64,000 nt of DNA from Roseiarcus sp963835215. GTDB taxonomy: Bacteria; Pseudomonadota; Alphaproteobacteria; Rhizobiales; Beijerinckiaceae. The DNA lies in NCBI GenBank assembly GCA_963835215.1, contig CAWIES010000004.1, forward strand, positions 1 through 64,000. Direction: 5' to 3'. Under the pieces are notes generated by a model. That model worked only from the letters and a program-made list of their open reading frames with translations, was not told where the DNA came from and did no database searches. How positions within the stretch are numbered: position 1 is the first letter of the stretch; each line of letters opens with the position of its first letter. A program made the position numbers and the translations under genes. Of this stretch, positions 44,626-53,950 are shown one piece after another.

Positions 44626-47600
44626 GTGCGCCAATTTTTCACGCTCGTCGCTGTTCTGCTGGTTCTGGCGCTCACTGCGGCGCTGGTCGCGCCATTGTTT
44701 ATCGACTGGTCGCTTCATCGCGGCGAGATTGAGGACGAGCTGAGCGAAATTGTCGGCGCTCCCGTCGTAGTCGCCGGGCCGATCGACATTCGCTTCCTGC
44801 CGACCCCTTACCTCGTGCTTAAGGACGTCAAGATCGCCGCCGCGCCGGGCGGCCCGCCAGCGCTCGTCTGCGAGTCCATCCGGCTCGAGGCGACGCTCGT
44901 CAGCCTGGCCAGCGGGCGCGTGCGTTTCACTTTGGCGCGGCTCGAGCATCCGGCGGTGACGCTTGTTCGCCGGCCCGACGGCGGCCTCGAGTTTCCGCGC
45001 TGGCGTTTGCAGGTCGGGGGCGGCCGGATTGCGCTCGATCGTCTGGTGGTCGAGGGCGGCCGGCTGATCGTGGCCGGCGAGGCGAGCGGTCCCCGCAACG
45101 TCGATTTCAACCTCGACGCTTCGGCCGCCTCTCTGGCCGGGCCGTTTCGCGGCTCGGGACGCTTTGAAGCCCCAGGGCTGGTCGCGACCGATGTCGACTT
45201 TGCCAGCGGCCCACTGGACGGAGGGGCGCTGCCGCTCAAACTGGAAGTTTCGCGCGAGGGCGGCTCAAACGCCGTGTTCGACGGCGTCCTGACGCTGCGC
45301 GCCCGCGCCGCCGATCCGGCGGTCGATCTTGCCTATGCGGGGTCGGCGCTGGTGAACGGCGCGGCGGCGCTCGCGGGCGCCGGGCCGCCCATTCCGTGGC
45401 GCGTGACGGGGATGCTGAGCGGCGATCTCAACGCGGCGAGCGCGCGCGACCTCGTCGTGCGCGTCGGCCCCGAGGAACATGCGCTCGAAGCGCGCGGCAC
45501 GGCGAGGTTGGAAGGGGGCAGGTCGCCGCGTCTGTCGGTCAATCTCGCCGCCAAGCAACTCGATCTCGACGCGCTGCTGCGCGCCAAAGGCGAGGACGCC
45601 GCGCCGCCCGCGCGCGCTTACGCCGGCCTGGTGGCGCTGCTGTCGCAGGCGGCCAAGGGTGAGAACACGCCGCTCGCGGTCGATGTCGCGCTTTCCGCCG
45701 AGACGGCGATCGTCGGCGCCCAGGCGGTCTCCGACATCGCGCTGCGAGCGAGCGCGTCGGCCGGCGCCCCGTTGTCAGGCGAAGTTGCGCTCAAACTGCC
45801 GGGCAATTCCTCGCTGCGGTTGACCGGCGATCTCGAGCTTGGGTCGGCGGCCGGGTTCAAGGGCGCCGTCGAAGCGCAGCTGGGCGACATCGCGCAATTG
45901 CGGGACTGGGCGACGCGCGGCGACGCGGACTGGGCGCGCAGTTTCGCTGCGCTTGCCGAGGCGCTGCCCTACCGAAGCGCCGGGGCGAGCGGCCAGGTCG
46001 AGATCTCGACGGTCGGATTTTCCGCGCGCGATCTCAATCTGGTTCTCGACCGCTCCACGCTGACCGGCGCGATCGCCTTCACCTCGCCGGTCGCCAACGA
46101 GCGCGGGCGACTGTTTGTCGACCTCAAGAGCGATGAACTCGATCTCGACGCGCTGCCCGATCTCGATGCCGGCGCCGGGTTGCTCGCCGCCGCCGATCTG
46201 TCGCTGGCGCTGACGGCGGCCAAGCTCAAGCTCGGCCGCCCCGGCGACGAGGAAATCGATAGCGGCTCGCTGGCGCTCAAGTTGGCCAAGACCGGCGCTG
46301 AACTCAATCTTGAGAAATTCTCGCTCTCCGGGCTCGGCGGCGCTTCGGTCGAGGCGAGCGGGGTCATGGGGCCGAAGGAACGTAGCGTGAAGCTGAGCGT
46401 CGACGAGGAAAAGCTCGCCGATCTCGCCGCGCTGGTCACACGCGTCGTCCCTGGCGAGCCGAGCCGCTGGTTCGCCGCGCGCGCCGACGCGCTGTCGCCA
46501 ACCAAGGCGACGCTCGAAGCCTGGTCGGCCGATCCGAGCATTCCCGGCCTCGACTCGATCAAGGCGCAGGGGTCGGCGGGGCAAACCCAGTTCACCTTCT
46601 CGGCCAAACGCTCGGGCGAGACGGCGGACGTCAACGTGACGCTCGACGCCGCCGACGGCTCTGCGCTGATGCGCCAGTTCGGCGTGGCGACCGGCGGCGC
46701 GGCCGGCAAGACCCATCTCGAAGGCTCGGCCAAAGGCCGCTGGGATCTCGGCTTCGACGTGCGCGCAACCGGCTCGCTGGCCGGGGCGGACGTCGCCTGG
46801 ACCGGCCGCGTCAAGCCGGAGGCGAGCGCCGAGGAGGCGGCGGTCTTCGGCTCGGCGACGCTCAAGGCCGACAATGCTTCCGGGCTGCTCAACGCGCTCG
46901 GCCTCGCCAAGAGCGGCGGCCTCGATGCGCCGATCGATCTGAAGGCCGATATGGCGCTGCGCGGCGGCCAGCTCGCCATTCCGCGCCTCACCGGCAGCGT
47001 CGCCGGCGCGAAACTCGACGGCGAGGCGACCTGGCGGCCCGCGGCGCCGGAGGCGATCGATCCCGATGTGGCGCTCGCGCAATCGATCGCCGGCGAAGCG
47101 CCCGCCTCGCAGGCGCGGCTCGAAGGCGAGTTCTCGCTCGACCACGCGAGCCTCGTTGGCCTGCTCGGCCCGGTTCTCGGGGCGCCGCAGGCCAAGACGT
47201 TAGACGCCGGCTTCGCGCCGCCGCTGCTCGATCCCCCGCCGCTCGATTTGAAATTGCGGATCAGCGCGCTCGACCTCGGCGCCGGCCCTCCGGCGCGCTC
47301 CGCCAGCGCACGCCTGCGCTTAGATCATGGCCGGCTCGACATCGACGATCTGGCGATGACGGTCGGTGGCGCGAACGCCAGCGGACGCGCGACGCTGCGG
47401 CGCGACGGCGCGACGATCGCACTGACCGGGCAGGGGGCGATCGAGCCGGCCCCGGTCGATCGTCCCGCCCTGCGTGGCCGGGTCGGGGGCGAGTTCTCAT
47501 TCGCCGGATCGGGGCCAAGCTTGGGTGGGCTGATCGGCAGTCTGGCGGGGGATGGGCGGATCGCGCTGCGCGGCGCGAACATCCCCCACCTCGACCCGGG

Positions 47601-48306
47601 CGCGCTCGCTCGCGTGCTCGCGCGTCCGCAGGGCGCAGACACGCCGATCGACGAAACCAACGTCGCCTACGCGCTGGGACAACAGTTCGATCGCGGCGCC
47701 CTGTCGCTGCCGGACGGCGACGTCCCCGCAACGCTGAGCGCGGGCGTGGTTCACGTCGGGCCGATCGTGATCGGCGGCGCGACCAAGGCGAACGCCGCCT
47801 ACGATCTGCGCGCGCAGACGCTGACCATGAACATCGAACTCGCGGCGACGGCGAGCGGCAAGCCTGGAAGCGGTCCGCCGCCGACGGTCGTCGTGGCGCT
47901 AACGGGCGGCTTGGACACCCCGACGCGGCGCATCGAGGCTGCGCCCCTGGCCGCCAGTCTGGCGGTGCAGGCGATAGCGAGCGAGACCGAACGGATTTCA
48001 GCGCTCGAAGCCGACATTCGCGAGCGCGCCTATTTCAATCGCCGCCTCAAGGCGGAGAATTTCATGCGTCAGCGCGCCGCCGAACTCGCCGCCTACGCGG
48101 CGGATCAGGCGCGGCTGAAGGCGGAGGAAGACCGCAAACGGGCGGAGGATGAGGCAGCCAAGGCGGCGCAGGCGCAGCCGAATTCGCCGCCCGTGGCGGA
48201 CGATGCTCCGCTCCCGCCCACATCCACGCCGCCCACGTCGCCGCCGATCCCCGCGCGACGGCCAAAGCCAAACGCCGACGATTTGACGACCAAGGGAATC
48301 TACTGA
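44626..48306 (+). CDS. Large AsmA-family protein
   Basis: 1,226 residues from a GTG start. An N-terminal membrane anchor (FFTLVAVLLVLALTAALVAPLFIDW) is followed by the AsmA signature (GAPVVVAGPIDIRFLPTPYLVLKDVKIA) and long repetitive beta-rich regions, with the conserved C-terminal AsmA segment near 930–1,100. The last ~100 residues are a charged coiled coil and a Pro-rich tail. AsmA-like proteins are thought to bridge the periplasm and carry phospholipids to the outer membrane. It ends in a 7-base convergent overlap with the RHH gene. Confidence 0.9.
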   Translation: MRQFFTLVAVLLVLALTAALVAPLFIDWSLHRGEIEDELSEIVGAPVVVAGPIDIRFLPTPYLVLKDVKIAAAPGGPPALVCESIRLEATLVSLASGRVRFTLARLEHPAVTLVRRPDGGLEFPRWRLQVGGGRIALDRLVVEGGRLIVAGEASGPRNVDFNLDASAASLAGPFRGSGRFEAPGLVATDVDFASGPLDGGALPLKLEVSREGGSNAVFDGVLTLRARAADPAVDLAYAGSALVNGAAALAGAGPPIPWRVTGMLSGDLNAASARDLVVRVGPEEHALEARGTARLEGGRSPRLSVNLAAKQLDLDALLRAKGEDAAPPARAYAGLVALLSQAAKGENTPLAVDVALSAETAIVGAQAVSDIALRASASAGAPLSGEVALKLPGNSSLRLTGDLELGSAAGFKGAVEAQLGDIAQLRDWATRGDADWARSFAALAEALPYRSAGASGQVEISTVGFSARDLNLVLDRSTLTGAIAFTSPVANERGRLFVDLKSDELDLDALPDLDAGAGLLAAADLSLALTAAKLKLGRPGDEEIDSGSLALKLAKTGAELNLEKFSLSGLGGASVEASGVMGPKERSVKLSVDEEKLADLAALVTRVVPGEPSRWFAARADALSPTKATLEAWSADPSIPGLDSIKAQGSAGQTQFTFSAKRSGETADVNVTLDAADGSALMRQFGVATGGAAGKTHLEGSAKGRWDLGFDVRATGSLAGADVAWTGRVKPEASAEEAAVFGSATLKADNASGLLNALGLAKSGGLDAPIDLKADMALRGGQLAIPRLTGSVAGAKLDGEATWRPAAPEAIDPDVALAQSIAGEAPASQARLEGEFSLDHASLVGLLGPVLGAPQAKTLDAGFAPPLLDPPPLDLKLRISALDLGAGPPARSASARLRLDHGRLDIDDLAMTVGGANASGRATLRRDGATIALTGQGAIEPAPVDRPALRGRVGGEFSFAGSGPSLGGLIGSLAGDGRIALRGANIPHLDPGALARVLARPQGADTPIDETNVAYALGQQFDRGALSLPDGDVPATLSAGVVHVGPIVIGGATKANAAYDLRAQTLTMNIELAATASGKPGSGPPPTVVVALTGGLDTPTRRIEAAPLAASLAVQAIASETERISALEADIRERAYFNRRLKAENFMRQRAAELAAYAADQARLKAEEDRKRAEDEAAKAAQAQPNSPPVADDAPLPPTSTPPTSPPIPARRPKPNADDLTTKGIY

Positions 48307-48533
48307 GCGGCGTTTTCGAGGACGTAGACGCGGATCGCCGATGAGAGATTGGCGCCCTCGCGAGCGGCGTCGATCTCGGCGATCATCGCCCCAACCGAGC
48401 GCTCACGCTTGGCCGCCAGCGCCTTGAGACGGCGCCAGAACGCTTCCTCGATCGAGACGCTGGTGCGATGGCCAGCGATCGTCAGCGAACGCTTGACGAT
48501 CGCCGAGCGGAGCTTGGTCGCGGCGGCGCTCAT
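48300..48533 (-). CDS. Ribbon-helix-helix domain protein (RHH_4)
   Basis: 77 residues: a short basic N-terminus, then VKRSLTIAGHRTSVSIEEAFWRRLKALAAKR and a second helix pair ending in SAIRVYVLENAAQ. This matches the RHH_4 family found across alphaproteobacteria next to DUF4169 and SspB genes. Probably a small DNA-binding protein; target unknown. Its ATG overlaps the stop of the DUF4169 gene. Confidence 0.88.
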   Translation of the reverse strand: MSAAATKLRSAIVKRSLTIAGHRTSVSIEEAFWRRLKALAAKRERSVGAMIAEIDAAREGANLSSAIRVYVLENAAQ

Positions 48534-48721
48534 GCCTCGCCGTCGTTCCGCTCGCGGTGGTGACCCTCAAGCGCCTGCTCGGCGCGCTTGTGCTCGGCGC
48601 GCGCTTGCTCTTTGGCCGCTTTGGCGACGCCGTGGGTGAGTCGGTTGGCGGCGGCGGCGGCCTCATCGAGCTCGCGGCGTCGCCGCTTGCGGGCGCCGCG
48701 GAGATTGACGATTTCGCCCAT
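48530..48721 (-). CDS. DUF4169 family protein
   Basis: 63 residues from ATG 48721. It starts MGEIVNLRGARKRRRRELDEAA, the conserved DUF4169 signature, and continues as a single basic helix. Function unknown. It is the middle gene of the conserved SspB–DUF4169–RHH set, 14 bases after sspB and overlapping the RHH gene by 4 bases. Confidence 0.85.
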   Translation of the reverse strand: MGEIVNLRGARKRRRRELDEAAAAANRLTHGVAKAAKEQARAEHKRAEQALEGHHRERNDGEA

Positions 48722-48735
48722 CGCCGGCCCGGCCT

Positions 48736-49293
48736 TCACTTCTTGCGGAAGGCGTCGATCGACACGACCTTCGCCGGCTCGCTCTCGCGCGCCCGGTCGG
48801 CCTTTTTCGTCGCCGCCTCGGCGCTCTTGCTCGCTGGCGACGGTTTTGCCGCCGGCTGGACGGGCAAAGCGGCCGTATCTGATTTTCGCGCCGTCTCGCG
48901 CAGGGCTGGCGCCGCCTTGGCCGGCTCCTCGGTCGCGCCGCGCGGTTCGAGCTTGAAGCCGAACGGCACCGAGGGGTCGCTGAAGCCGGTGATGGAATCG
49001 AAGGGGATGGTCAGCCTTTCGGGCCGACGCGAGAAGTTGAGGCTGACCTCGAAACCGTCGTTGTTCACTTCGAGTTCCCAGAACTCGTGCTGCAAGATGA
49101 TCGCCATTTCGTCAGGATAGCGCTGCAGCACGGCCGCCGGGACGACGACGCCGGGCGCCTGGGTTTTGAAGGCGATGTTGAAATGGTGCTCGCCCGGCAA
49201 CCCGTTGCGCGCGGCGTCAGTCAGCACTTTTCGCACAACCGAACGCAGCGCGTCCTGCACGAGCAGATCGTAGCGGATATAGTCGATGGGCAT
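48736..49293 (-). CDS. sspB: ClpXP adaptor SspB (alphaproteobacterial type)
   Basis: 185 residues. The folded domain (1–~120) starts MPIDYIRYDLLVQDALRSVV and contains PGVVVPAAVLQRYPDEMAIILQHEFW and RLTIPFDSITGFSDPSVPFGF. A ~50-residue Ala/Lys/Pro linker leads to the C-terminal AKVVSIDAFRKK, the XB peptide that docks on ClpX. SspB delivers ssrA-tagged proteins to ClpXP. The ssrA gene itself lies ~150 bases upstream on the same strand. Confidence 0.93.
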   Translation of the reverse strand: MPIDYIRYDLLVQDALRSVVRKVLTDAARNGLPGEHHFNIAFKTQAPGVVVPAAVLQRYPDEMAIILQHEFWELEVNNDGFEVSLNFSRRPERLTIPFDSITGFSDPSVPFGFKLEPRGATEEPAKAAPALRETARKSDTAALPVQPAAKPSPASKSAEAATKKADRARESEPAKVVSIDAFRKK

Positions 49294-49439
49294 TGAAATC
49301 CGCGCTGGAAAGCCTTGACGCGAAAGCTAACCGAGACCCTGCGCCATGGCAAATGCGAGCGCGTGGCGAAAACGAATTTGATGAATGCGGAAGTTGGAGA
49401 AAAGTGGAGGCTTCTGTTGCCAGGCGCCTCCGAGCCCCG

Positions 49440-49735
49440 CCTAGAGGTGCAAACCCCTAGGACTTGAATCCCAGTACCAACGCTGCATTACGCAGCGAGG
49501 GCCACCGGAGCATAGTTGTCGTTGGCAACTATAGGTTTGACCCGATAACGGCGGTATCATGCCGGGCAAAAGTTCACCCTTTTAGTCCCCCGTCGAACCT
49601 ATTTCGCCCCCACCTAAGCCCACTTGCGCCGCGGGTTTGGGTGGAGGCGCCGGGTACTGCCCCCGGGTCCGAAAGACCTATTTCGATGTCCGTTTATCGC
49701 CATATCCGTCTTGCGACGGCGCAGCGAATATAAGC
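49440..49735 (-). ncRNA. ssrA: Transfer-messenger RNA, circularly permuted two-piece type
   Basis: Read on the minus strand, the acceptor piece comes first: CCGGG stem, GGCAGTA loop, CCCGG, then the acceptor strand CGCCTCC (49643–49649). The coding piece begins at 49611 with GGGGGCG, which pairs with it, followed by AAATAGGTTCGACGG. The tag frame (49526 down to the TAA at 49490–49488) encodes ANDNYAPVALAA. This order is the permuted form of alphaproteobacteria, cut into two RNAs on maturation. It rescues stalled ribosomes and tags their products. The two outer ends are approximate. Confidence 0.92.
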
Positions 49736-49774
49736 GGCCAGGCCGCGAAAGGGAAGAGCGCAGGCCGAGGCCCC

Positions 49775-51373
49775 TCAGTGCGGCGAGACGCCGCCCTTAA
49801 CCAATTTGTATTCGACCGCGTCGACCAACGCCTGGAACGAGGCGTCGATCACGTTGGAAGAGACGCCGACCGTGGACCAACGCGCGCCGGACGCTTCGCC
49901 AAACTCGATCAGCACCCGCGTCACCGCGTCGGTGCCGCCCTGGAAGACGCGCACGCGGTAGTCGAGCAGTTCGAGATCGTCGATGTGTTTCTGGTAGCGG
50001 CCGAGGTCTTTACGTAGCGCGAGGTCGAGCGCGTTGACCGGGCCGTTGCCTTCGGCGGCGGAGATGATCGTCTCCGCGCCGATGCGGATCTTCACCACCG
50101 CCTGCGAGGCCGAATAGAGGGCGCCCGCCGCGTTGAACTTCCGCTCGACGCTGACGTGGAAACTGTCGATGTCGAAGAAGGCCGGCACTTCGCCGAGCGT
50201 GCGGCGCGCCAGGAGTTCGAAGGAGGCGTCCGCCGCCTCGTAGGCGAAGCCCTGCGCCTCGCGGTCCTTCACCTCGCTGAGCAGCCGCGACAGGCGCGGA
50301 TCGTCGGCGCTGACCGCGATCCCCATGCGCGTGAGCTGGGCGATCAGGTTGGAGCGGCCGGCCTGGTCGGAGACGAGCACCATCCGCGCGTTGCCGACGC
50401 GTTCGGGCGGCACGTGCTCGTAAGTGCGCGGGTCTTTGGCGAGCGCGGAGGCGTGAATGCCGGCCTTGGTGGCGAAGGCCGAGGCGCCGACATAGGGCGC
50501 GTGACGGTTGGGCGCGCGGTTCAATAACTCGTCGAAAGCTCTTGAGATTTTGGAGATTTCACGGAGCGATACCTCCGAGACGCCGATCTCGAAGTGCGAG
50601 GCGAGGCTGTCTTTGAGCGCCAGCGAGGGGATCAGCGTGACGAGATCGGCGTTGCCGCAGCGCTCGCCAAGGCCGTTCAGCGTGCCCTGCACCTGGCGCA
50701 CGCCGGCGCGCACCGCCGCGAGCGAATTGGCGACGGCGTTGCCGGTGTCATTATGGGCGTGGATGCCGAGGCGGTCGCCCGGGATGACGCGCACGACCTC
50801 GGCGACGATGCGCTCGACCTCGTCAGGCAGCGTCCCGCCGTTGGTGTCGCACAGCACCGCCCAGCGCGCGCCCGAGCGCAAGGCCGCCTGCGCGCATTCG
50901 AGCGCGTACTGCGGATTGGCCTTGTAGCCGTCGAAGAAATGTTCGCAATCGACCATCGCCTCGCGCCCGGCGCCGACCGCCGCCTTGACGCTGTCTTCGA
51001 TGCTGGCGACGTTCTCCTCCAGCGTGCAGCCGAGCGCGACGTGGACGTGGTAATCCCAGGTCTTCGCGACGAAGACGATCGCATCGGCGTCGGCGGCGAG
51101 CAGCGCCGCGAGCCCGGGATCGTTGGCGGCCGAACGGCCGGGACGTTTGGTCATGCCGAAGGCGCAGAAACGCGCGCGAACCGTCGGCTTGCGCTCGAAA
51201 AAACGAGTGTCGGTCGGATTGGCGCCGGGATAGCCGCCCTCGACGTAATCGACGCCGAGCCCGTCGAGCATGGCGGCGATCTGACGCTTGTCCTCCAGCG
51301 AGAAATCGACGCCAGTGGTCAGCGCGCCGTCGCGCAGCGTCGTGTCGAAAAGATAGAGCCGTTCGCGGGTCAT
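49775..51373 (-). CDS. cimA: (R)-citramalate synthase
   Basis: 532 residues. LFDTTLRDGALTTGVDFS at the N-terminus and the metal-binding HAHNDTGNAVANSLAAVRAG (~205) are the HMGL-like TIM-barrel motifs. The C-terminal LeuA-dimer domain (ADASFELLARRTLG, DYRVRVFQGGTDAVTRVLIEFGE) is the allosteric region. The ~530-residue length favours CimA over LeuA: condensation of acetyl-CoA and pyruvate for isoleucine synthesis. It is 10 bases downstream of a GNAT gene, in the conserved cysS–GNAT–cimA order. Confidence 0.92.
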   Translation of the reverse strand: MTRERLYLFDTTLRDGALTTGVDFSLEDKRQIAAMLDGLGVDYVEGGYPGANPTDTRFFERKPTVRARFCAFGMTKRPGRSAANDPGLAALLAADADAIVFVAKTWDYHVHVALGCTLEENVASIEDSVKAAVGAGREAMVDCEHFFDGYKANPQYALECAQAALRSGARWAVLCDTNGGTLPDEVERIVAEVVRVIPGDRLGIHAHNDTGNAVANSLAAVRAGVRQVQGTLNGLGERCGNADLVTLIPSLALKDSLASHFEIGVSEVSLREISKISRAFDELLNRAPNRHAPYVGASAFATKAGIHASALAKDPRTYEHVPPERVGNARMVLVSDQAGRSNLIAQLTRMGIAVSADDPRLSRLLSEVKDREAQGFAYEAADASFELLARRTLGEVPAFFDIDSFHVSVERKFNAAGALYSASQAVVKIRIGAETIISAAEGNGPVNALDLALRKDLGRYQKHIDDLELLDYRVRVFQGGTDAVTRVLIEFGEASGARWSTVGVSSNVIDASFQALVDAVEYKLVKGGVSPH

Positions 51374-51383
51374 CGTCTTGTCC

Positions 51384-51890
51384 TCAATGGCGCGCTGGCG
51401 GGCTCGCCTCGCCTTGCGGCGCGACGTTTCTGGTCATCGTGGTGTTGGCCAGCCATTCCTGGTCGAGTTGAACGAGATTGCGGCGCTGCGCCCGGAACCC
51501 CAGCCGCTCGAACAAAGGCCGCGCCGTGTCGCTGACGTCGCTCGTCACGATCTTGGCCCCGCGCGCCGTCGCGAGCTTGACGAGCGCGTCGAGGAGCGCG
51601 GTCCCAACGCCGCGCCGGGCGTAGGGGGGATCGACGTAGACCATGTCGAGCGCATCGGCTCCTTTGAGGCTGGCGAAGCCCGCCGGCTGGCCCTCGACCA
51701 GCGCAACCAGCGTCAACGCGCCAGCGAGGCGCTTGGCGAAACCGGCGAGTTCGTCGGTGCGCGCCGCCCAAGCCGCGCATTGATCGGGGCTGTAGTCCTC
51801 GCTCGCCAGCTCTTCGACGCTGGCGCGAAAAATCTCGGCGCAGCGCTCGGCGTCCGCGGCGAGATAGGGCCGGAGCGAAACTGCGCTCAT
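51384..51890 (-). CDS. GNAT-family N-acetyltransferase
   Basis: 168 residues from ATG 51890, which overlaps the cysS stop as ATGA. The acetyl-CoA motif DMVYVDPPYARRGVGTALLDALV and the later TARPLFERLGFRAQRR are typical. It lies between cysS and cimA, a placement seen in many Hyphomicrobiales. Substrate unknown. Confidence 0.88.
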   Translation of the reverse strand: MSAVSLRPYLAADAERCAEIFRASVEELASEDYSPDQCAAWAARTDELAGFAKRLAGALTLVALVEGQPAGFASLKGADALDMVYVDPPYARRGVGTALLDALVKLATARGAKIVTSDVSDTARPLFERLGFRAQRRNLVQLDQEWLANTTMTRNVAPQGEASPPARH

Positions 51891-53335
51891 CGCCGGATCT
51901 CCCAGCTCGTGCCGTCCTTGGAATCCTTTAGCGCCACGCCCATGCCCACGAGCGCGTCGCGCAGGCGGTCCGATTCCGCCCAGTTTCTGGCGGCGCGGGC
52001 GGCCGTGCGTGCAGTGATCAGCCGCTCGACTTCGTTGCGGTCGAGAGCCGCCGCGGCCATTGCGGCGGCTTGGCGCTCCGCGCGGGTTTGCGTCAGCAGG
52101 CCGATGAGATTGGCGCTGGCCTTGAGCGCCTGCGGCGCGCCACCCGACAGTCGATGCAGCTCGCCAAGCGCGGCGGGCGTGTTGAGATCGTCGCACAAAG
52201 CCTCTTCGACAGCCGGCGCGATCTCGCCCGGCGCGATCTCGCCGACTGTGTCGTACCAGCGGTCGAGCGCGCTCTCGGCTTCCTCCAGCGCTTTGACCGT
52301 CCAGTCGATCGGCTGGCGGTAATGGGTGCGCAGCATCGCCAGCCGCAGCGCCTCGCCCGACCAACTCCGTCCGCCGAAGACCTCGGTGCGTAGCAGATCG
52401 TTGATCGTGACGAAATTGCCGAGGCTCTTCGACATTTTCTCGCCTTCGACCTGAAGGAAGCCGTTGTGCATCCACACATTGGCCATCCGGGCTGAGCCAA
52501 AGGCGCAGCAGGACTGGGCGATCTCGTTTTCGTGGTGAGGAAACACGAGATCGACGCCGCCGCCGTGAATGTCGAAGACGTTCTTCTCCGGGTCGTCACA
52601 GGTAAGGCCGCCGCCCCAGGGGGCGAGCAGCTTGGCCATCGACATCGCCGAACATTCGATGTGCCAGCCCGGCCGGCCGGGCGTCGCAATGCCGCAGGGG
52701 CTTGGCCAGCCCGGCTCGCCGGGTTTCGAGGGCTTCCACAACACGAAATCCATCGGATCGCGCTTATAAGGGGCGACATCGACCCGCGCGCCGGCCATCA
52801 TTTCGTCGAGCGGGCGGCGCGCCAGCGCGCCATAGCGCGGCGCGCCGGGCAGGGCGTCCATCGCGCTCGGCGAAAACAGCACGTTCTCCTCGGCGACATA
52901 GGCGACGCCGCGCGCCGCCAGCCGCTCGATCAAGGCCCTCATCTCCGCAATATGCTCGGTGGCGCGAGGCTCGTAAGTCGGCTCAAGGCAGCCGAGCGCC
53001 GCGACGTCCTCGTGGAACTGGCGCTCGGTGCCCGCGGTGACCTTCGCGATCGCGTCATTGAGCGGCAGGAGCGGGAACTCCCGCGCGGCGCGCGCGTTAA
53101 TCTTGTCATCGACGTCGGTGATATTGCGCGCGTAGACGACCACGCTCTCGCCGTAGATCTTGCGCAGGAGGCGAAACAGCACGTCGAAGACCACGACCGG
53201 CCGGGCGTTGCCGATATGGGCGAAGTCATAGACCGTCGGCCCGCAGACATACATGCGCACGGCGCCGCGATCGATCGGCGCGAACGCCGCCTTCGTGTGC
53301 GTCAGCGTGTTGTAAAGCCGTAGTGCGATTGTCAT
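51887..53335 (-). CDS. cysS: Cysteinyl-tRNA synthetase
   Basis: 482 residues from ATG 53335 (an ATG 8 codons upstream is possible). YVCGPTVYDFAHIGNARPVV carries the HIGH-type motif and the first zinc Cys, GWHIECSAM the second zinc site, HHENEIAQSCCAF the third, and EGEKMSKSLGNFVTIND the KMSKS loop. It charges tRNA-Cys in the cytoplasm. First gene of the cysS–GNAT–cimA operon. Confidence 0.96.
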   Translation of the reverse strand: MTIALRLYNTLTHTKAAFAPIDRGAVRMYVCGPTVYDFAHIGNARPVVVFDVLFRLLRKIYGESVVVYARNITDVDDKINARAAREFPLLPLNDAIAKVTAGTERQFHEDVAALGCLEPTYEPRATEHIAEMRALIERLAARGVAYVAEENVLFSPSAMDALPGAPRYGALARRPLDEMMAGARVDVAPYKRDPMDFVLWKPSKPGEPGWPSPCGIATPGRPGWHIECSAMSMAKLLAPWGGGLTCDDPEKNVFDIHGGGVDLVFPHHENEIAQSCCAFGSARMANVWMHNGFLQVEGEKMSKSLGNFVTINDLLRTEVFGGRSWSGEALRLAMLRTHYRQPIDWTVKALEEAESALDRWYDTVGEIAPGEIAPAVEEALCDDLNTPAALGELHRLSGGAPQALKASANLIGLLTQTRAERQAAAMAAAALDRNEVERLITARTAARAARNWAESDRLRDALVGMGVALKDSKDGTSWEIRR

Positions 53336-53644
53336 CGAGGTTCCAAAGCGTCGAGCCAAACTTATCGGCGCGCGTCGGCGCCGGACCGGCCGGTTGATCG
53401 CTTCTCGGAACGTAAGGAAATGGAGACGCGAACCAGCCAGCCGAAAACTAGCGGCTAATAATGATGATCCGGCAAATGCGGGCCAAAGGCGTCATGGCGG
53501 CATTCCTCTCGCAGCGAAGAAGCGAAGTCAAGCGGGAGAACCTTCGCTCCGGGCGGCCCGGTTAACGCAATTTTATCGAATTCGCTGACATTTTCTTCAC
53601 CGTCACGCTTGCCGCGTTCCGCCGTCAGACCGTAAGGCCCGTAC
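53336..53644. other. Intergenic region, divergent promoters
   Basis: 309 bases between cysS and a small secreted-protein gene transcribed the other way. The right half (about 53540–53615) is AT-richer and probably holds the rightward promoter. No RNA gene, repeat or convincing small protein is seen. Confidence 0.5.
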
Positions 53645-53935
53645 ATGCGTAAATTTGCCCCCCATCCCATCTCTCTCGCGCTCCTGGCCACTCTCGCCCT
53701 GAGCTTTTCGCCAATCCACGCGGCCGAGGCCGCCTCGGGCCATCCCATCACCGTCGCCGCCAATGACGGCTACGGGCTGCAGGATTGCCTGGGCGAAGGC
53801 GGCGAATGCGGCCAGGCGGTCGCTGACGCTTGGTGCGAGTCGGAGGGACGCGGCGCGGCCTTGTCCTTCGGCCGGGCGGAAAACGTTGGGACGGCGGCGC
53901 AAGCTGCGAGCTACGTCGTCACCTGCGGCGACTGA
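53645..53935 (+). CDS. Small secreted protein, unknown function
   Basis: 96 residues. A signal peptide (MRKFAPHPISLALLATLALSFSPIHA) is followed by about 70 residues with four Cys (QDCLGEGGECGQ, DAWCESEGR, YVVTCGD), which may form two disulfides in the periplasm. Similar small Cys-containing exported proteins occur in related alphaproteobacteria without assigned function. It ends 15 bases from the creA stop (convergent). Confidence 0.7.
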   Translation: MRKFAPHPISLALLATLALSFSPIHAAEAASGHPITVAANDGYGLQDCLGEGGECGQAVADAWCESEGRGAALSFGRAENVGTAAQAASYVVTCGD

Positions 53936-53950
53936 GCGCACCCAAGCCAT

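Noticed and set aside
49464..49733. 89-codon plus-strand frame
   Set aside because: It lies on the opposite strand of the tmRNA gene, which fully explains the sequence conservation there.
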